Origin: Coriobacteriia bacterium
GTDB lineage: Bacteria > Actinomycetota > Coriobacteriia > Coriobacteriales > QAMH01
DNA length: 15,125 nt
Assembly: GCA_900756605.1 (NCBI GenBank)
Contig: CAAEKX010000087.1
Coordinates: forward strand, 1 to 15,125
Direction: 5' to 3'
The notes below the pieces were generated by a model that was not told the DNA's origin, searched no databases, and was given only the letters and a program-made list of their open reading frames with translations. The position numbers and the translations under genes are program-made. Positions 6,882 to 13,136 of this stretch are shown piece after piece. Position 1 is the stretch's first letter, and every line of letters starts with the position of its first letter.

Positions 6882-7351
6882 TCCCATTTTCCGATCCAAT
6901 CCGAAGGGTCGTACCCCTGCTCGCCAACCCAATTGGGGGTGGGCGAGCAGGAAAGCTCCACGTGCTGAATGACGGCACCGTTCTCGTCGACAGCGTTTGT
7001 GAGCCCAGCGAGGATTCCAAAGAGCGGAAGCGGCTGCACATGGTTCTCGATGCTGGTCTGCGCCGTTCCATCATCCGAGCATGACCAGGTGATGTTCCAG
7101 GTCTCATCGGCGTGGAAGATCGGGACTTTTGGTATCGCCTCAAGTCGATGCTCGATATAGGCGCGCGTGCTTGCGTCATCGCCCGAACTCATTGCGACGA
7201 GGCGGCAGGCTTCCGCGGCCGCAGTGTTCATGATGCAGCGGTTGTAGAGCAAGATGGCTGGCTGCAGCAGCAGGCCGAACACGACAAAGAGTACGGGCAA
7301 CAACACGGCCGCTTCGACGGTCGACTGTCCCGATTCAGAACAAGAGCGCAT
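6878..7351 (-). CDS. tadE: TadE-family pseudopilin
   Basis: The product has 157 residues and starts MRSCSESGQSTVEAAVLLPVL. The predicted prepilin peptidase cut is after G8, leaving Glu at mature position 5 and Ala rather than Tyr at position 6, as usual for TadE. One helix covers about residues 14-36. The exported remainder contains four Cys (C39, C49, C91 and C134) that could form disulfides. AAGGGA lies 7 bases before the ATG. The start overlaps the end of the preceding Flp-like gene by 17 bases and the stop overlaps the TadG-like start (ATGA), both signs of tight coupling. Pseudopilins of this type are needed in small amounts for Flp fibre assembly. Confidence 0.9.
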   Translation of the reverse strand: MRSCSESGQSTVEAAVLLPVLFVVFGLLLQPAILLYNRCIMNTAAAEACRLVAMSSGDDASTRAYIEHRLEAIPKVPIFHADETWNITWSCSDDGTAQTSIENHVQPLPLFGILAGLTNAVDENGAVIQHVELSCSPTPNWVGEQGYDPSDWIGKWE

Positions 7352-7532
7352 CGAAAATCCCTTCTACGCATCCAAGCGCATGCGAAGCGCTTGCCTGAAT
7401 GAGAGAGCTCAAGCCGCCCGTCGCGATGAAGCGCCAGAGGGTTGCGAGCGCACCCATGAGCGCAATGAACGTAAGCCCGACGATGAGGTATTCGACCGAT
7501 GCCTGCCCGCTCTCATGCAATCGCTTGCGCAT
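7335..7532 (-). CDS. Second Flp-like small pilin
   Basis: The product has 65 residues: MRKRLHESG then QASVEYLIVGLTFIALMGAL. It carries the Flp-type prepilin motif with cleavage predicted after G9, Glu and Tyr at mature positions 5 and 6, and one helix at about 15-37. The tail (SSLIQASASHALGCVEGIF) is short and contains one Cys. It may be a minor fibre subunit or a variant pilin beside the main Flp. The ATG at 7532 shares its A with the TGA of flp (TGATG), so translation probably depends on re-initiation. An in-frame GTG at 7535 is an alternative start. This gene is easily missed because of its size. Confidence 0.82.
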   Translation of the reverse strand: MRKRLHESGQASVEYLIVGLTFIALMGALATLWRFIATGGLSSLIQASASHALGCVEGIFDALLF

Positions 7533-7738
7533 CACAGACCGTTGATTCCACTCGAGATTGCATCCCAGAGCTCGCCAATGCGGTCACGAAACGCCGCGAT
7601 TGCAATCATGGCGATGACGGCAAGCACGCCGACAAGGATTGCGTACTCGGTTGTGCCTTGGCCTTTCTCAGGCAACGTCTTGATTCTTGCCGTTGCCTTG
7701 ATATAGGCGCCTAATGCACGGTTTTTGATCTTTTGCAT
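7532..7738 (-). CDS. flp: Flp-type major pilin prepilin
   Basis: The product has 68 residues. A 26-residue basic leader (ending in TLPEKG) is followed by QGTTEYAILVGVLAVIAM, which matches the class IVb Flp rule G/XXXXEY, giving a mature pilin of 42 residues with a single helix and the tail RDRIGELWDAISSGINGL. This should be the polymerising subunit of the Tad pilus, used for adhesion and aggregation. AAGGAGA at 7744-7750 (5 bases before ATG) is the strongest ribosome-binding site in the locus, as expected for the most abundant product. The gene follows tadC by 20 bases. The 185-residue reading frame running upstream into tadC is not real. Confidence 0.93.
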   Translation of the reverse strand: MQKIKNRALGAYIKATARIKTLPEKGQGTTEYAILVGVLAVIAMIAIAAFRDRIGELWDAISSGINGL

Positions 7739-7743
7739 GATGT

Positions 7744-7750
7744 TCTCCTT
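7744..7750 (-). promoter_or_regulatory. Strong ribosome-binding site for flp
   Basis: AAGGAGA on the minus strand, 5 bases before the flp ATG, is a near-perfect Shine-Dalgarno. It fixes the flp start at 7738 against the longer upstream frame. It contrasts with the coupled starts without a strong site used by the second Flp-like gene, and it fits the need for high pilin output from a shared message. Confidence 0.8.
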
Positions 7751-7758
7751 GCTTTCTT

Positions 7759-8502
7759 CTAGAAACCTGTCTGGATAAATTGGAGAAGCACCGGCCCCAT
7801 GACCAAGATGAGCATGGCGGGCAGAATGCATATTCCCGTTGGAATGAGAAGCTTGACTGGCGCCTTTGCAATCTGGCGTTCGATGGCGGCACGTCTTTGC
7901 TGTCGAACGTCGGCGGAGAAGCGTCCCAGCATGTCGGCGAGTGGGGAACCGTGGTGGATGGCCTGCAGGGACGTCTCGGAGAAGCGTTTGAGTGCTTTCG
8001 AGTCGATGCGGGACGAGAGTGCGGCTAGGGCCTCCTTGCGCGAAGCCAATCCGCTCTTCCATTCGAGTTGTGTCTCGCGCATGTGACAAGCGAGCGCGTT
8101 ATCGAATTTGGCGCAGTACAAGTCGAGCGCCGCATCGAAGGATAGGCCGGCACGCACGCCCATGGCGACAATGTCTGCCATCACGTCGACCTGCTCGTCG
8201 CAGGCGCTGCGTAGCTCGCGTGCCCGTCGTGCGTCGAGCATGGTAGGCGCGCGACGCGAGAGCACATAGGCGAGGACGATGCAGGGCACGAGCAACCCGA
8301 GAGATGTGGCGTAGGAGATGACGATGCCTGCGCCGCAAAACACCAGAAAGCTCAGGGTGGGATCACGCAGAATGTCTTCGATGCTCACGGCTCGCTGTGG
8401 TTGTGCCACGAGCTTGATACGCGTCCAGGCAAGCCGCATGCAGAGGCATGCGCACGCGCAGGCGAGCAGGCATGCAGAGAGTCGAAGCAGGACGGCAAGC
8501 AT
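7759..8502 (-). CDS. tadC: Tad pilus inner-membrane platform protein TadC
   Basis: The product has 247 residues with a type II secretion F (GspF-like) domain at about 100-210, including the ADIVAMGVRAGLSFDAALD segment and IHHGSPLADMLGRFSADV. Hydrophobic helices lie at about 2-22, 50-81 (probably two) and 215-243. With TadB it should form the membrane platform that transmits TadA motor movement to pilin extraction. The ATG follows the tadB stop directly (TAGATG), and GAGGAG inside the end of tadB serves as its ribosome-binding site. The Cys-rich first helix (CLLACACACLC) is unusual. The assignment as TadC rather than TadB rests on its position second after tadA and on its shorter loop. Confidence 0.9.
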   Translation of the reverse strand: MLAVLLRLSACLLACACACLCMRLAWTRIKLVAQPQRAVSIEDILRDPTLSFLVFCGAGIVISYATSLGLLVPCIVLAYVLSRRAPTMLDARRARELRSACDEQVDVMADIVAMGVRAGLSFDAALDLYCAKFDNALACHMRETQLEWKSGLASRKEALAALSSRIDSKALKRFSETSLQAIHHGSPLADMLGRFSADVRQQRRAAIERQIAKAPVKLLIPTGICILPAMLILVMGPVLLQFIQTGF

Positions 8503-9276
8503 CTATACCATCTCCTCGAGATCGACCGTGAAGTCGATGGCAAGCGCACGTCGCACGAGGAGTATGCCTGTCGCCTCGAGCAACATCGCAAGCGCGAAAA
8601 GGCATATGCCAAGCGGGGATGCGAGAAATCCCGTCAGATATCCAGGCGAGAAGACCGAGAGAATGCCGAGCAGCGCAAAGGGCATGAGGGCGACGATGCG
8701 GCTCGATAGACGTCCCTGTGCGGTCTTGGTGCGCAGATCTTCCTTGAGTTCTGCGGCTTGCTGGAGCAACGTTGAGACGTTTTGGAGTATGGTCGTGAGG
8801 CTGCCGCCGGATTGATGCTGAATCTCCATGGCGACGGCCAGGTACGCGAACTCCGAACCGCCTGTTCGGCCACGCAGCTTCTCGAGCGCCTCGTCGAAGC
8901 CCTGGCCAGATTCGAGATCCCAAACCGTGCGCTTGAGTTCGCCGGCGAGGGGCTCGTCGCAGTTGTCCGCCGCGTAGCGCAGCGCCATGACGAGCGATGA
9001 CCCTGAGTCGAGCGCGATGCAGAGCAGGCGCAGAAGCTCGGGCATGCCCTTCTGCAACTCTTCGGCACGCTTCTTTTCACGGGCTTTTCCCAGGATGGGA
9101 GCCAGCAGTTTGGTCGAGGCGATGCGGCTTTTGGCACCCTCGAGCACGAGCCGCCTGTCAACGTGCGCGAGCGGCAGGGTACGCCGCAGATGCGCGAGCA
9201 AAGGCACGGCTTTCCGGACGCAAAGGAAAGCTGCGATCATGCTTGCGATCAGCAGCATCGCACTGATTGCACCCAT
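8503..9276 (-). CDS. tadB: Tad pilus inner-membrane platform protein TadB
   Basis: The product has 257 residues. A membrane helix at about 4-22 is followed by a cytoplasmic T2SSF domain (about 78-190) with the typical GSSLVMALRYAADN and MEIQHQSGGSLTTILQNVS patterns, then helices at about 194-212 and 222-243. It acts with TadC as the platform around which TadA works. The ATG at 9276 has AGGAGGT 6 bases upstream, an excellent site, and lies 28 bases inside the end of tadA. The longer frame to 9402 runs in an alternative frame of tadA and was rejected. The product is slightly shorter than many TadB proteins, which fits a compact Gram-positive locus. Confidence 0.9.
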   Translation of the reverse strand: MGAISAMLLIASMIAAFLCVRKAVPLLAHLRRTLPLAHVDRRLVLEGAKSRIASTKLLAPILGKAREKKRAEELQKGMPELLRLLCIALDSGSSLVMALRYAADNCDEPLAGELKRTVWDLESGQGFDEALEKLRGRTGGSEFAYLAVAMEIQHQSGGSLTTILQNVSTLLQQAAELKEDLRTKTAQGRLSSRIVALMPFALLGILSVFSPGYLTGFLASPLGICLFALAMLLEATGILLVRRALAIDFTVDLEEMV

Positions 9277-10580
9277 TGCGCCACCTCCTCTTCGCCTGCA
9301 ACATCCATGAAGGGAAGCTCCTCGATCCATGCAGGCAAATCGCTCCATTCGTAGCGCTGCATGCGTCGATCCCAGCGCACGATTGGCGTGAAGCGCTGGC
9401 ATTTGCGTGCGGAGCCGGTGTCTCTGCCGCGCATGGCAATTTGCGTGACGCGACGCTTGCCGCCCGAGAGACGGTCCTGTTGCACGATGAGGTCGAGTGC
9501 CGATGCGACCTGCTCCTCGATGATTTCGATGGGGAGGTCCATGCCATAGCGAACCATCATCACGAGACGCGGGATGACTTCGGCGGGCGAGTTGGCATGC
9601 AGGGTCGTGAGCGATCCGTCATGTCCCGTGTTCATGGCCTGCAGCATGTCGAGCGCCTCGGCACCACGACACTCGCCAACGATGATGCGGTCAGGGCGCA
9701 TGCGCAGCGCATTGGTGACGAGGTCGCGTATGGTGACCATGCCACGGCCCTCGGCGTTGGCAAGTCGCGCTTCGAGCCGGACGACGTGCGGATGCTGGTC
9801 GAACCTGAGCTCGGCGCTGTCCTCGATCGTGATAACGCGCTCCTCGTAGGGGATGAGGCGCGAAAGTGCGTTGAGCAGCGTTGTTTTGCCGCCGCCCGTG
9901 CCGCCCGAGACGGCGATGTTCTTGCGCGCGCGTATGGCCCAGGCAAGCAGCTGCGCCATCTCTGGCGTAAGCGCATCCAGCCCGACAAGCTCGTCAAGCG
10001 TGAAGGAGCGCTTGCGGAACTTGCGTATGGTAAGCGTGCTTCCGCTCATCGAGAGGGGAGGGATGACGACGTTGACGCGGTGTCCTTCTGGAAGGCGGGC
10101 GTTCACGAGAGGGCACTGCTCGTCGACGCGCCTGCCGAGTGGCGAGACGATACGGTCGATGACGAGACGCAGCTGCTCTTCGGAATCGTAGTGCTCGTTG
10201 CTCTTGCATACGATGCCGTCGCGCTCGAAGAAGACGGAGTGGGGCCCGTTGACCATGATCTCGGTAATCGAGTCATCTTTGAGCATCTTCTCGATGGGAC
10301 CCAGGCCGAGCACCATGTCGAGCGTGCGCTCGATGAGGACGGCACGATCGATGTCGCTCATGGGTGCGAAATCATGTGCGCTCAGAATCTGCTCGATGCA
10401 GACGGCGAGCTCCTGTCGCGCACGCTCGCGCCCCTGGTTCAGAAGCTGCGCGATGCGCTCGCTCGGGACTTCGTGGTACAGCAACTCGCGTAGGTGCGCA
10501 TGAGTCTTCTCGGAGACTGCGCCCAGCGCCTCGTCTGCCGCAGTTTGCGGACTTTGCCGTATGTAATCGCCGAGTTTCAT
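9249..10580 (-). CDS. tadA: Tad pilus assembly ATPase TadA/CpaF
   Basis: The product has 443 residues of the CpaF branch of the type II/IV secretion ATPase superfamily, the cytoplasmic motor for pilus polymerisation. An N-terminal helical region (1-100) leads to the GLGPIEKMLKDDSITEIMVNG segment. Then come RLPEGHRVNVVIPPLS (162-177), Walker A GGTGGGKT (226-233), the Asp-box region TIEDSAELRF (251-260), Walker B RIIVGECRGAEALD (298-311, with catalytic E303), and the His box TGHDGSLTTLHAN (318-330). All core motifs are intact. The start at 10580 overlaps the tadZ stop as ATGA. A longer frame to 10955 overlies tadZ and is spurious. The last 28 bases overlap tadB. Confidence 0.97.
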   Translation of the reverse strand: MKLGDYIRQSPQTAADEALGAVSEKTHAHLRELLYHEVPSERIAQLLNQGRERARQELAVCIEQILSAHDFAPMSDIDRAVLIERTLDMVLGLGPIEKMLKDDSITEIMVNGPHSVFFERDGIVCKSNEHYDSEEQLRLVIDRIVSPLGRRVDEQCPLVNARLPEGHRVNVVIPPLSMSGSTLTIRKFRKRSFTLDELVGLDALTPEMAQLLAWAIRARKNIAVSGGTGGGKTTLLNALSRLIPYEERVITIEDSAELRFDQHPHVVRLEARLANAEGRGMVTIRDLVTNALRMRPDRIIVGECRGAEALDMLQAMNTGHDGSLTTLHANSPAEVIPRLVMMVRYGMDLPIEIIEEQVASALDLIVQQDRLSGGKRRVTQIAMRGRDTGSARKCQRFTPIVRWDRRMQRYEWSDLPAWIEELPFMDVAGEEEVAQWVQSVRCC

Positions 10581-11368
10581 GCGAAGAATCGCCTCGTCTT
10601 CCTGTGCTCGGTGGGCGAGAACTCGACGCCAATGCGGGGGAGGAGCCTGGCGAGAAGCTGTTCGACATCGGGCACGGGTGCCGCTGCGTCTTCGATGAGC
10701 TCCTCGATGCGCCTCATGCCAACAAGGGCTTCGACCGATGCCTTGCCGTCCGCGAGCCTGAAGAGCTCGTCGCAGCCGAGCGAGTCTTCGATGCGCTCTA
10801 TCTCGCTGCGGGGGATTCCCGAGGCACGATTGAAGACGTGCGCGATGCGCGCGAGGGGGATGCCGAGACGCTGGCAGAGCTCGAGCGCCTTGATGGCGCC
10901 GTACGCCGATGCCCTGCGCTGGTCCATGACGAGCAGCACGAGCTCGGAATTGCACAGGAGCTCGCCCGTGAGCCCCGACCAGAATTGCCCGGTATCGGCG
11001 ATGATGAGATCATAGTTTGCCCGGGCGCTTTCGACGACACGGGCCACCGCATCCGATACCTCTTCGGCGACCTCGGGCAAGGCGGGTGCTTTGAAAAGGT
11101 CGAGTTGTGCCGAGATGGGGACGGGAATGCAACCTTCGCCCTGCGCGAGCGAGGAGAGCTTGACATCGAGGCCGAGCCAGAAGCCCATGTCGCCGAATTG
11201 TAGGTCACCCTCAACGATGGCGGTCTTGATGCCATGTGCCGCTGTCAGGTGGCCGATGATGAGCGCAATTGTGCTCTTGCCAACGCCGCCGCTTGCCGAT
11301 ACGAGCGTGATGAGCGGAGCACGTCGCGTGCCCTGCGCGGAATATGTGCTGGATACCATGTCTCTCAT
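10577..11368 (-). CDS. tadZ: TadZ/CpaE-type ParA-like ATPase (short form)
   Basis: The product has 263 residues and a MinD/ParA-type P-loop domain. It starts almost directly with ITLVSASGGVGKSTIALIIG (20-39), then VEGDLQFGDMGFWLG (52-66), DLIIADTGQFW (120-130) and a C-terminal ATPase half. TadZ/CpaE localises the Tad machine to cell sites. Two departures stand out. The N-terminal receiver-like domain usual in TadZ/CpaE of about 370-400 residues is absent. The signature Lys of the deviant Walker A (KGGVGKST) is Ser26 here, although Lys31 remains. AGGGGG lies 6 bases before ATG 11368, one base after the CpaB stop. ATG 11359 is an alternative start. Confidence 0.88.
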   Translation of the reverse strand: MRDMVSSTYSAQGTRRAPLITLVSASGGVGKSTIALIIGHLTAAHGIKTAIVEGDLQFGDMGFWLGLDVKLSSLAQGEGCIPVPISAQLDLFKAPALPEVAEEVSDAVARVVESARANYDLIIADTGQFWSGLTGELLCNSELVLLVMDQRRASAYGAIKALELCQRLGIPLARIAHVFNRASGIPRSEIERIEDSLGCDELFRLADGKASVEALVGMRRIEELIEDAAAPVPDVEQLLARLLPRIGVEFSPTEHRKTRRFFA

Positions 11369-11369
11369 G

Positions 11370-12029
11370 TCAGTCCCCCTGGTTTGCCGCGCTGTTGCCA
11401 GGTAGGACGAAGTGGATGGTTCCCTTTGAGGCTGCTGCGATGAGGTCGCTCACGCTCGAGGGTTTGACGGCGAGCGTGACCCAGGAGATTTGCTTCTCCT
11501 TGCTGTCTTCGAGCGTACTCGTCTCAAGGACGAGGATATGCTCGCCGAGCATCGTGATCTCTCCTGATGAGGCTTCGACGTAGACGTCCACGACCGAGCC
11601 AGCGCGTATCGCGCCACCTACCGCGAGCACGTCATCGGATGCGACGCTCGCGGCTGCCAGGCCGTCTGGCACGGTGATGCGCGATGAGCCGTCACCGACG
11701 CGCTCGAGCAACACGGGTTCGTTCACGCGAATCTCCGTCTGCGCGACGAGGCCCTGAAGCTCCTCGTAGCTCTGTGCCGCTTGCCCCTGGGGCAGAAAGT
11801 CGACCAGCCATTCCTGTACGCTCGTGTTGGACTCGTCGATGGTGCCGCCGATGGGGATCGTCTTGTTCGCCACGAGGACTTCGGCACGCTCCCCGCCGTA
11901 GCTGCGAATTGCCGACGCACGTGCCATGGATGCCTCGGACTGAATCGTTGCCGTATAGGCAAATACGCAGAGTGCGGCGATAATGCCGCATGCTCCTGCG
12001 ACGAGCGCTTGTTTTCGTTGCTTGGTCAT
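11370..12029 (-). CDS. cpaB: Tad pilus assembly protein CpaB/RcpC family (SAF domain)
   Basis: The product has 219 residues. An N-terminal signal-anchor helix spans about 8-27. An SAF-type domain follows (about 47-112, from AEVLVANKTIPIGGTI to INEP-like NEPVLLER), then the RcpC region (about 117-210) with ITVPDGLAAASVASDD and VVDVYVEAS. CpaB/RcpC proteins sit at the cell surface side of the membrane and in Gram-negative Tad systems support the secretin; here no secretin gene is seen, as expected for a monoderm. GGAGGAG is placed about 4 bases before the ATG at 12029, which also fits the start of the hydrophobic region. It is the first gene of the Tad operon. Confidence 0.88.
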   Translation of the reverse strand: MTKQRKQALVAGACGIIAALCVFAYTATIQSEASMARASAIRSYGGERAEVLVANKTIPIGGTIDESNTSVQEWLVDFLPQGQAAQSYEELQGLVAQTEIRVNEPVLLERVGDGSSRITVPDGLAAASVASDDVLAVGGAIRAGSVVDVYVEASSGEITMLGEHILVLETSTLEDSKEKQISWVTLAVKPSSVSDLIAAASKGTIHFVLPGNSAANQGD

Positions 12030-12180
12030 ATCTCCTCCGAAGCCTTCGGTTTTGGAGACATGACTATGCGACGGATGGCACCGAGCCAACCACCCCGACA
12101 ATCTGTACGTTTTCGGACTAAATCAGGAGCAATCCCGGACTAATTCCAGAGCGATTTCCGAATATCCGAGGTGACAACCC
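12030..12180 (-). promoter_or_regulatory. Upstream region of the Tad operon, no confident promoter
   Basis: About 150 bases separate the cpaB start from the REP-like element. I see direct repeats of CGGACTAA (listed separately), a perfect CCGAAG-C-CTTCGG inverted repeat at 12037-12049 whose arm touches the GGAGGAG ribosome-binding site, and a partial TTGTCA at the far end. No pair of -35 and -10 boxes with good spacing convinced me, so the promoter may depend on an activator. No gene fits this stretch. Confidence 0.45.
12114..12146. promoter_or_regulatory. Two CGGACTAA(A/T)TC direct repeats 22 bp apart (candidate operator)
   Basis: CGGACTAAATC at 12114-12124 and CGGACTAATTC at 12136-12146 match at 10 of 11 positions and are exactly 22 bases apart, about two helical turns. 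They lie 85-117 bases upstream of the cpaB ATG. Such spacing is typical of paired sites for an activator on one face of DNA. No regulator gene is encoded in the window. Confidence 0.4.
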
Positions 12181-12225
12181 CCTGTCATTTCGAGCGAAGC
12201 GAAGCGGAGCCGAGAAATCTCTCCT
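12180..12225. repeat. REP-like dispersed intergenic repeat
   Basis: The stretch from CCTGTCATTTCGAGCG to CGAGAAATCTCTCC has the form of a widespread bacterial intergenic repeat (ATTTCGAGCGAAGCG…GAGAAATC), with pentamer repeats GCGAAGCGAAGCGGA inside and imperfectly complementary ATTTC and GAAAT ends. Its false translation CHFERSEAEPRNLS is a familiar artefact in many genomes. It sits between the Tad promoter region and the terminator of the molybdoenzyme operon. Copy number in this genome cannot be seen here. Confidence 0.65.
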
Positions 12226-12229
12226 GCAA

Positions 12230-12263
12230 ACAAAAGGGGTGGCGAGAATCTCTCGCCACCCCT
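12230..12263 (-). terminator. Rho-independent terminator of the molybdoenzyme operon
   Basis: AGGGGTGGCGAGA (12235-12247), loop ATC and TCTCGCCACCCCT (12251-12263) form a perfect 13-bp GC-rich stem. On the minus strand the stem is followed at once by TTTTGTTTG, giving the U-run of an intrinsic terminator. It lies 34 bases after the stop of the four-helix membrane protein gene, so it ends that operon and insulates the Tad operon downstream. On the plus strand there is no T-run. Confidence 0.85.
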
Positions 12264-12297
12264 GCCTGCTGGCTAGCTCCCGATTTGTTCCTCTCCG

Positions 12298-12783
12298 CTA
12301 CTCCGCTCTTGGCTGAGGAGCCGGTCCGCGGGAGACCTTCCGCGCCAAGGCAGTGCAAACGGGAAGGCCAAGGATGGTCGCAACGTAGGCAATTCCCCAA
12401 ATGCTGGCGATGGGCGCGAGCCAGCGTACGATGAAGCTTGTTCCATCGGGAAACGTTTCGAAGCCCGTGCCAAATGCCGTCATACCGAAGCTCACGCAAA
12501 ATGTCATGACCGTGGCAATCACGATTGACTGGAGCAGGCCGAAGGCAAGCGAGCGCTGATTTTCCGAGCCATAGAACTGGGCAAATTTTTCCCCACCTCT
12601 GATGACGGGAATGATCAGGAGCACGACAAGCCCAATCACGGTTGCAAGGACGACATTGACAAGCAATGGCATTGGCTCGAGGGGCTGGCCATTGTAAATC
12701 ATCATGGCAACGCTCATCACCGCGCCAACGACGAACGACATGGACAGGTCAATCGTGAAGATAAATCCAAAGCTTGGCTTCAT
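12298..12783 (-). CDS. Small four-helix membrane protein, possible anchor of the molybdoenzyme
   Basis: The product has 161 residues with four hydrophobic helices at about 8-30, 40-61, 81-104 and 118-142. The two halves look like an internal repeat (SMSFVVGAVMSVAMM compared with LQSIVIATVMTFCVSF), which recalls DUF2798-type membrane proteins; that link is tentative. There is no histidine, so it cannot bind heme b in the usual way, and it is about half the size of DmsC or NrfD quinol-oxidising anchors. The ATG follows the Fe-S gene stop by two bases (TAGCCATG) with GAGGGG upstream, so it is the last gene of that operon, and a terminator follows. It may anchor the enzyme, exchange electrons with quinol, or transport the substrate; none is shown. 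Confidence 0.8.
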   Translation of the reverse strand: MKPSFGFIFTIDLSMSFVVGAVMSVAMMIYNGQPLEPMPLLVNVVLATVIGLVVLLIIPVIRGGEKFAQFYGSENQRSLAFGLLQSIVIATVMTFCVSFGMTAFGTGFETFPDGTSFIVRWLAPIASIWGIAYVATILGLPVCTALARKVSRGPAPQPRAE

Positions 12784-12785
12784 GG

Positions 12786-13136
12786 CTACATCCCCTCATA
12801 GTTTCCGCCGCTTACGTGTAAGTTCCAGTGGCCGCGTCCATCCATGATGGCAAGGAGCTTTTCGAGCGGGGCAACCGTGATGCACTTCGTTGGGCACACG
12901 TCGACGCACAATGGCGTATGGTCCTTTCCGTGACATAGCGTGCACTTGTCAAGTTGCGGGGCACCAACATGGTATTTGCGCAGCTGATTGGAAACCTTCT
13001 GCGGTTTCCGGCGAATCATCTCCATCCAAAGCTCATCGTAGGGAAAGTTGTTTTCCTCGCGGCACGCGACCTGGCATGCTTGACATCCGAGGCACGCGTC
13101 CACGCGAACGAGCATTCCAATTCTTCCGGTATCCAT
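12786..13136 (-). CDS. Reduced [4Fe-4S] electron-transfer subunit of the molybdoenzyme
   Basis: The product has 116 residues. The first cysteine cluster CLGCQACQVAC covers C15, C18, C21 and C25. The second, KCTLCHGKDHTPLCVDVCPTKC, covers C65, C68, C77 and C81, with an extra C85. This equals the first and last motif types of DmsB/NrfC-like subunits, which normally have about 200 residues and four clusters; the middle pair is absent. With shared ligands, as in bacterial ferredoxins, two [4Fe-4S] clusters are expected. It has no signal peptide, so any export would need a Tat signal on the large subunit. The ATG directly follows the TAA of the catalytic subunit gene (TAAATG), with GGAGG 7 bases upstream, so stoichiometric synthesis is likely. 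Confidence 0.92.
   Translation of the reverse strand: MDTGRIGMLVRVDACLGCQACQVACREENNFPYDELWMEMIRRKPQKVSNQLRKYHVGAPQLDKCTLCHGKDHTPLCVDVCPTKCITVAPLEKLLAIMDGRGHWNLHVSGGNYEGM

Noticed and set aside
7739..8089. N-terminal extension of flp
   Set aside because: It overlies tadC; the AAGGAGA site fixes the start at 7738.
9267..10493. 408-codon plus-strand open frame opposite tadA
   Set aside because: tadA has all ATPase motifs in the other strand; this is a shadow frame.
10581..10955. N-terminal extension of tadA
   Set aside because: It overlies tadZ in another frame; the ATG at 10580 in an ATGA overlap starts exactly where homologous sequence begins.
12171..12434. Plus-strand open frame beginning MTTPCHFERSEAEPRNLS
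   Set aside because: It is the familiar false translation of the REP-like repeat and runs across the terminator and the end of the membrane gene.
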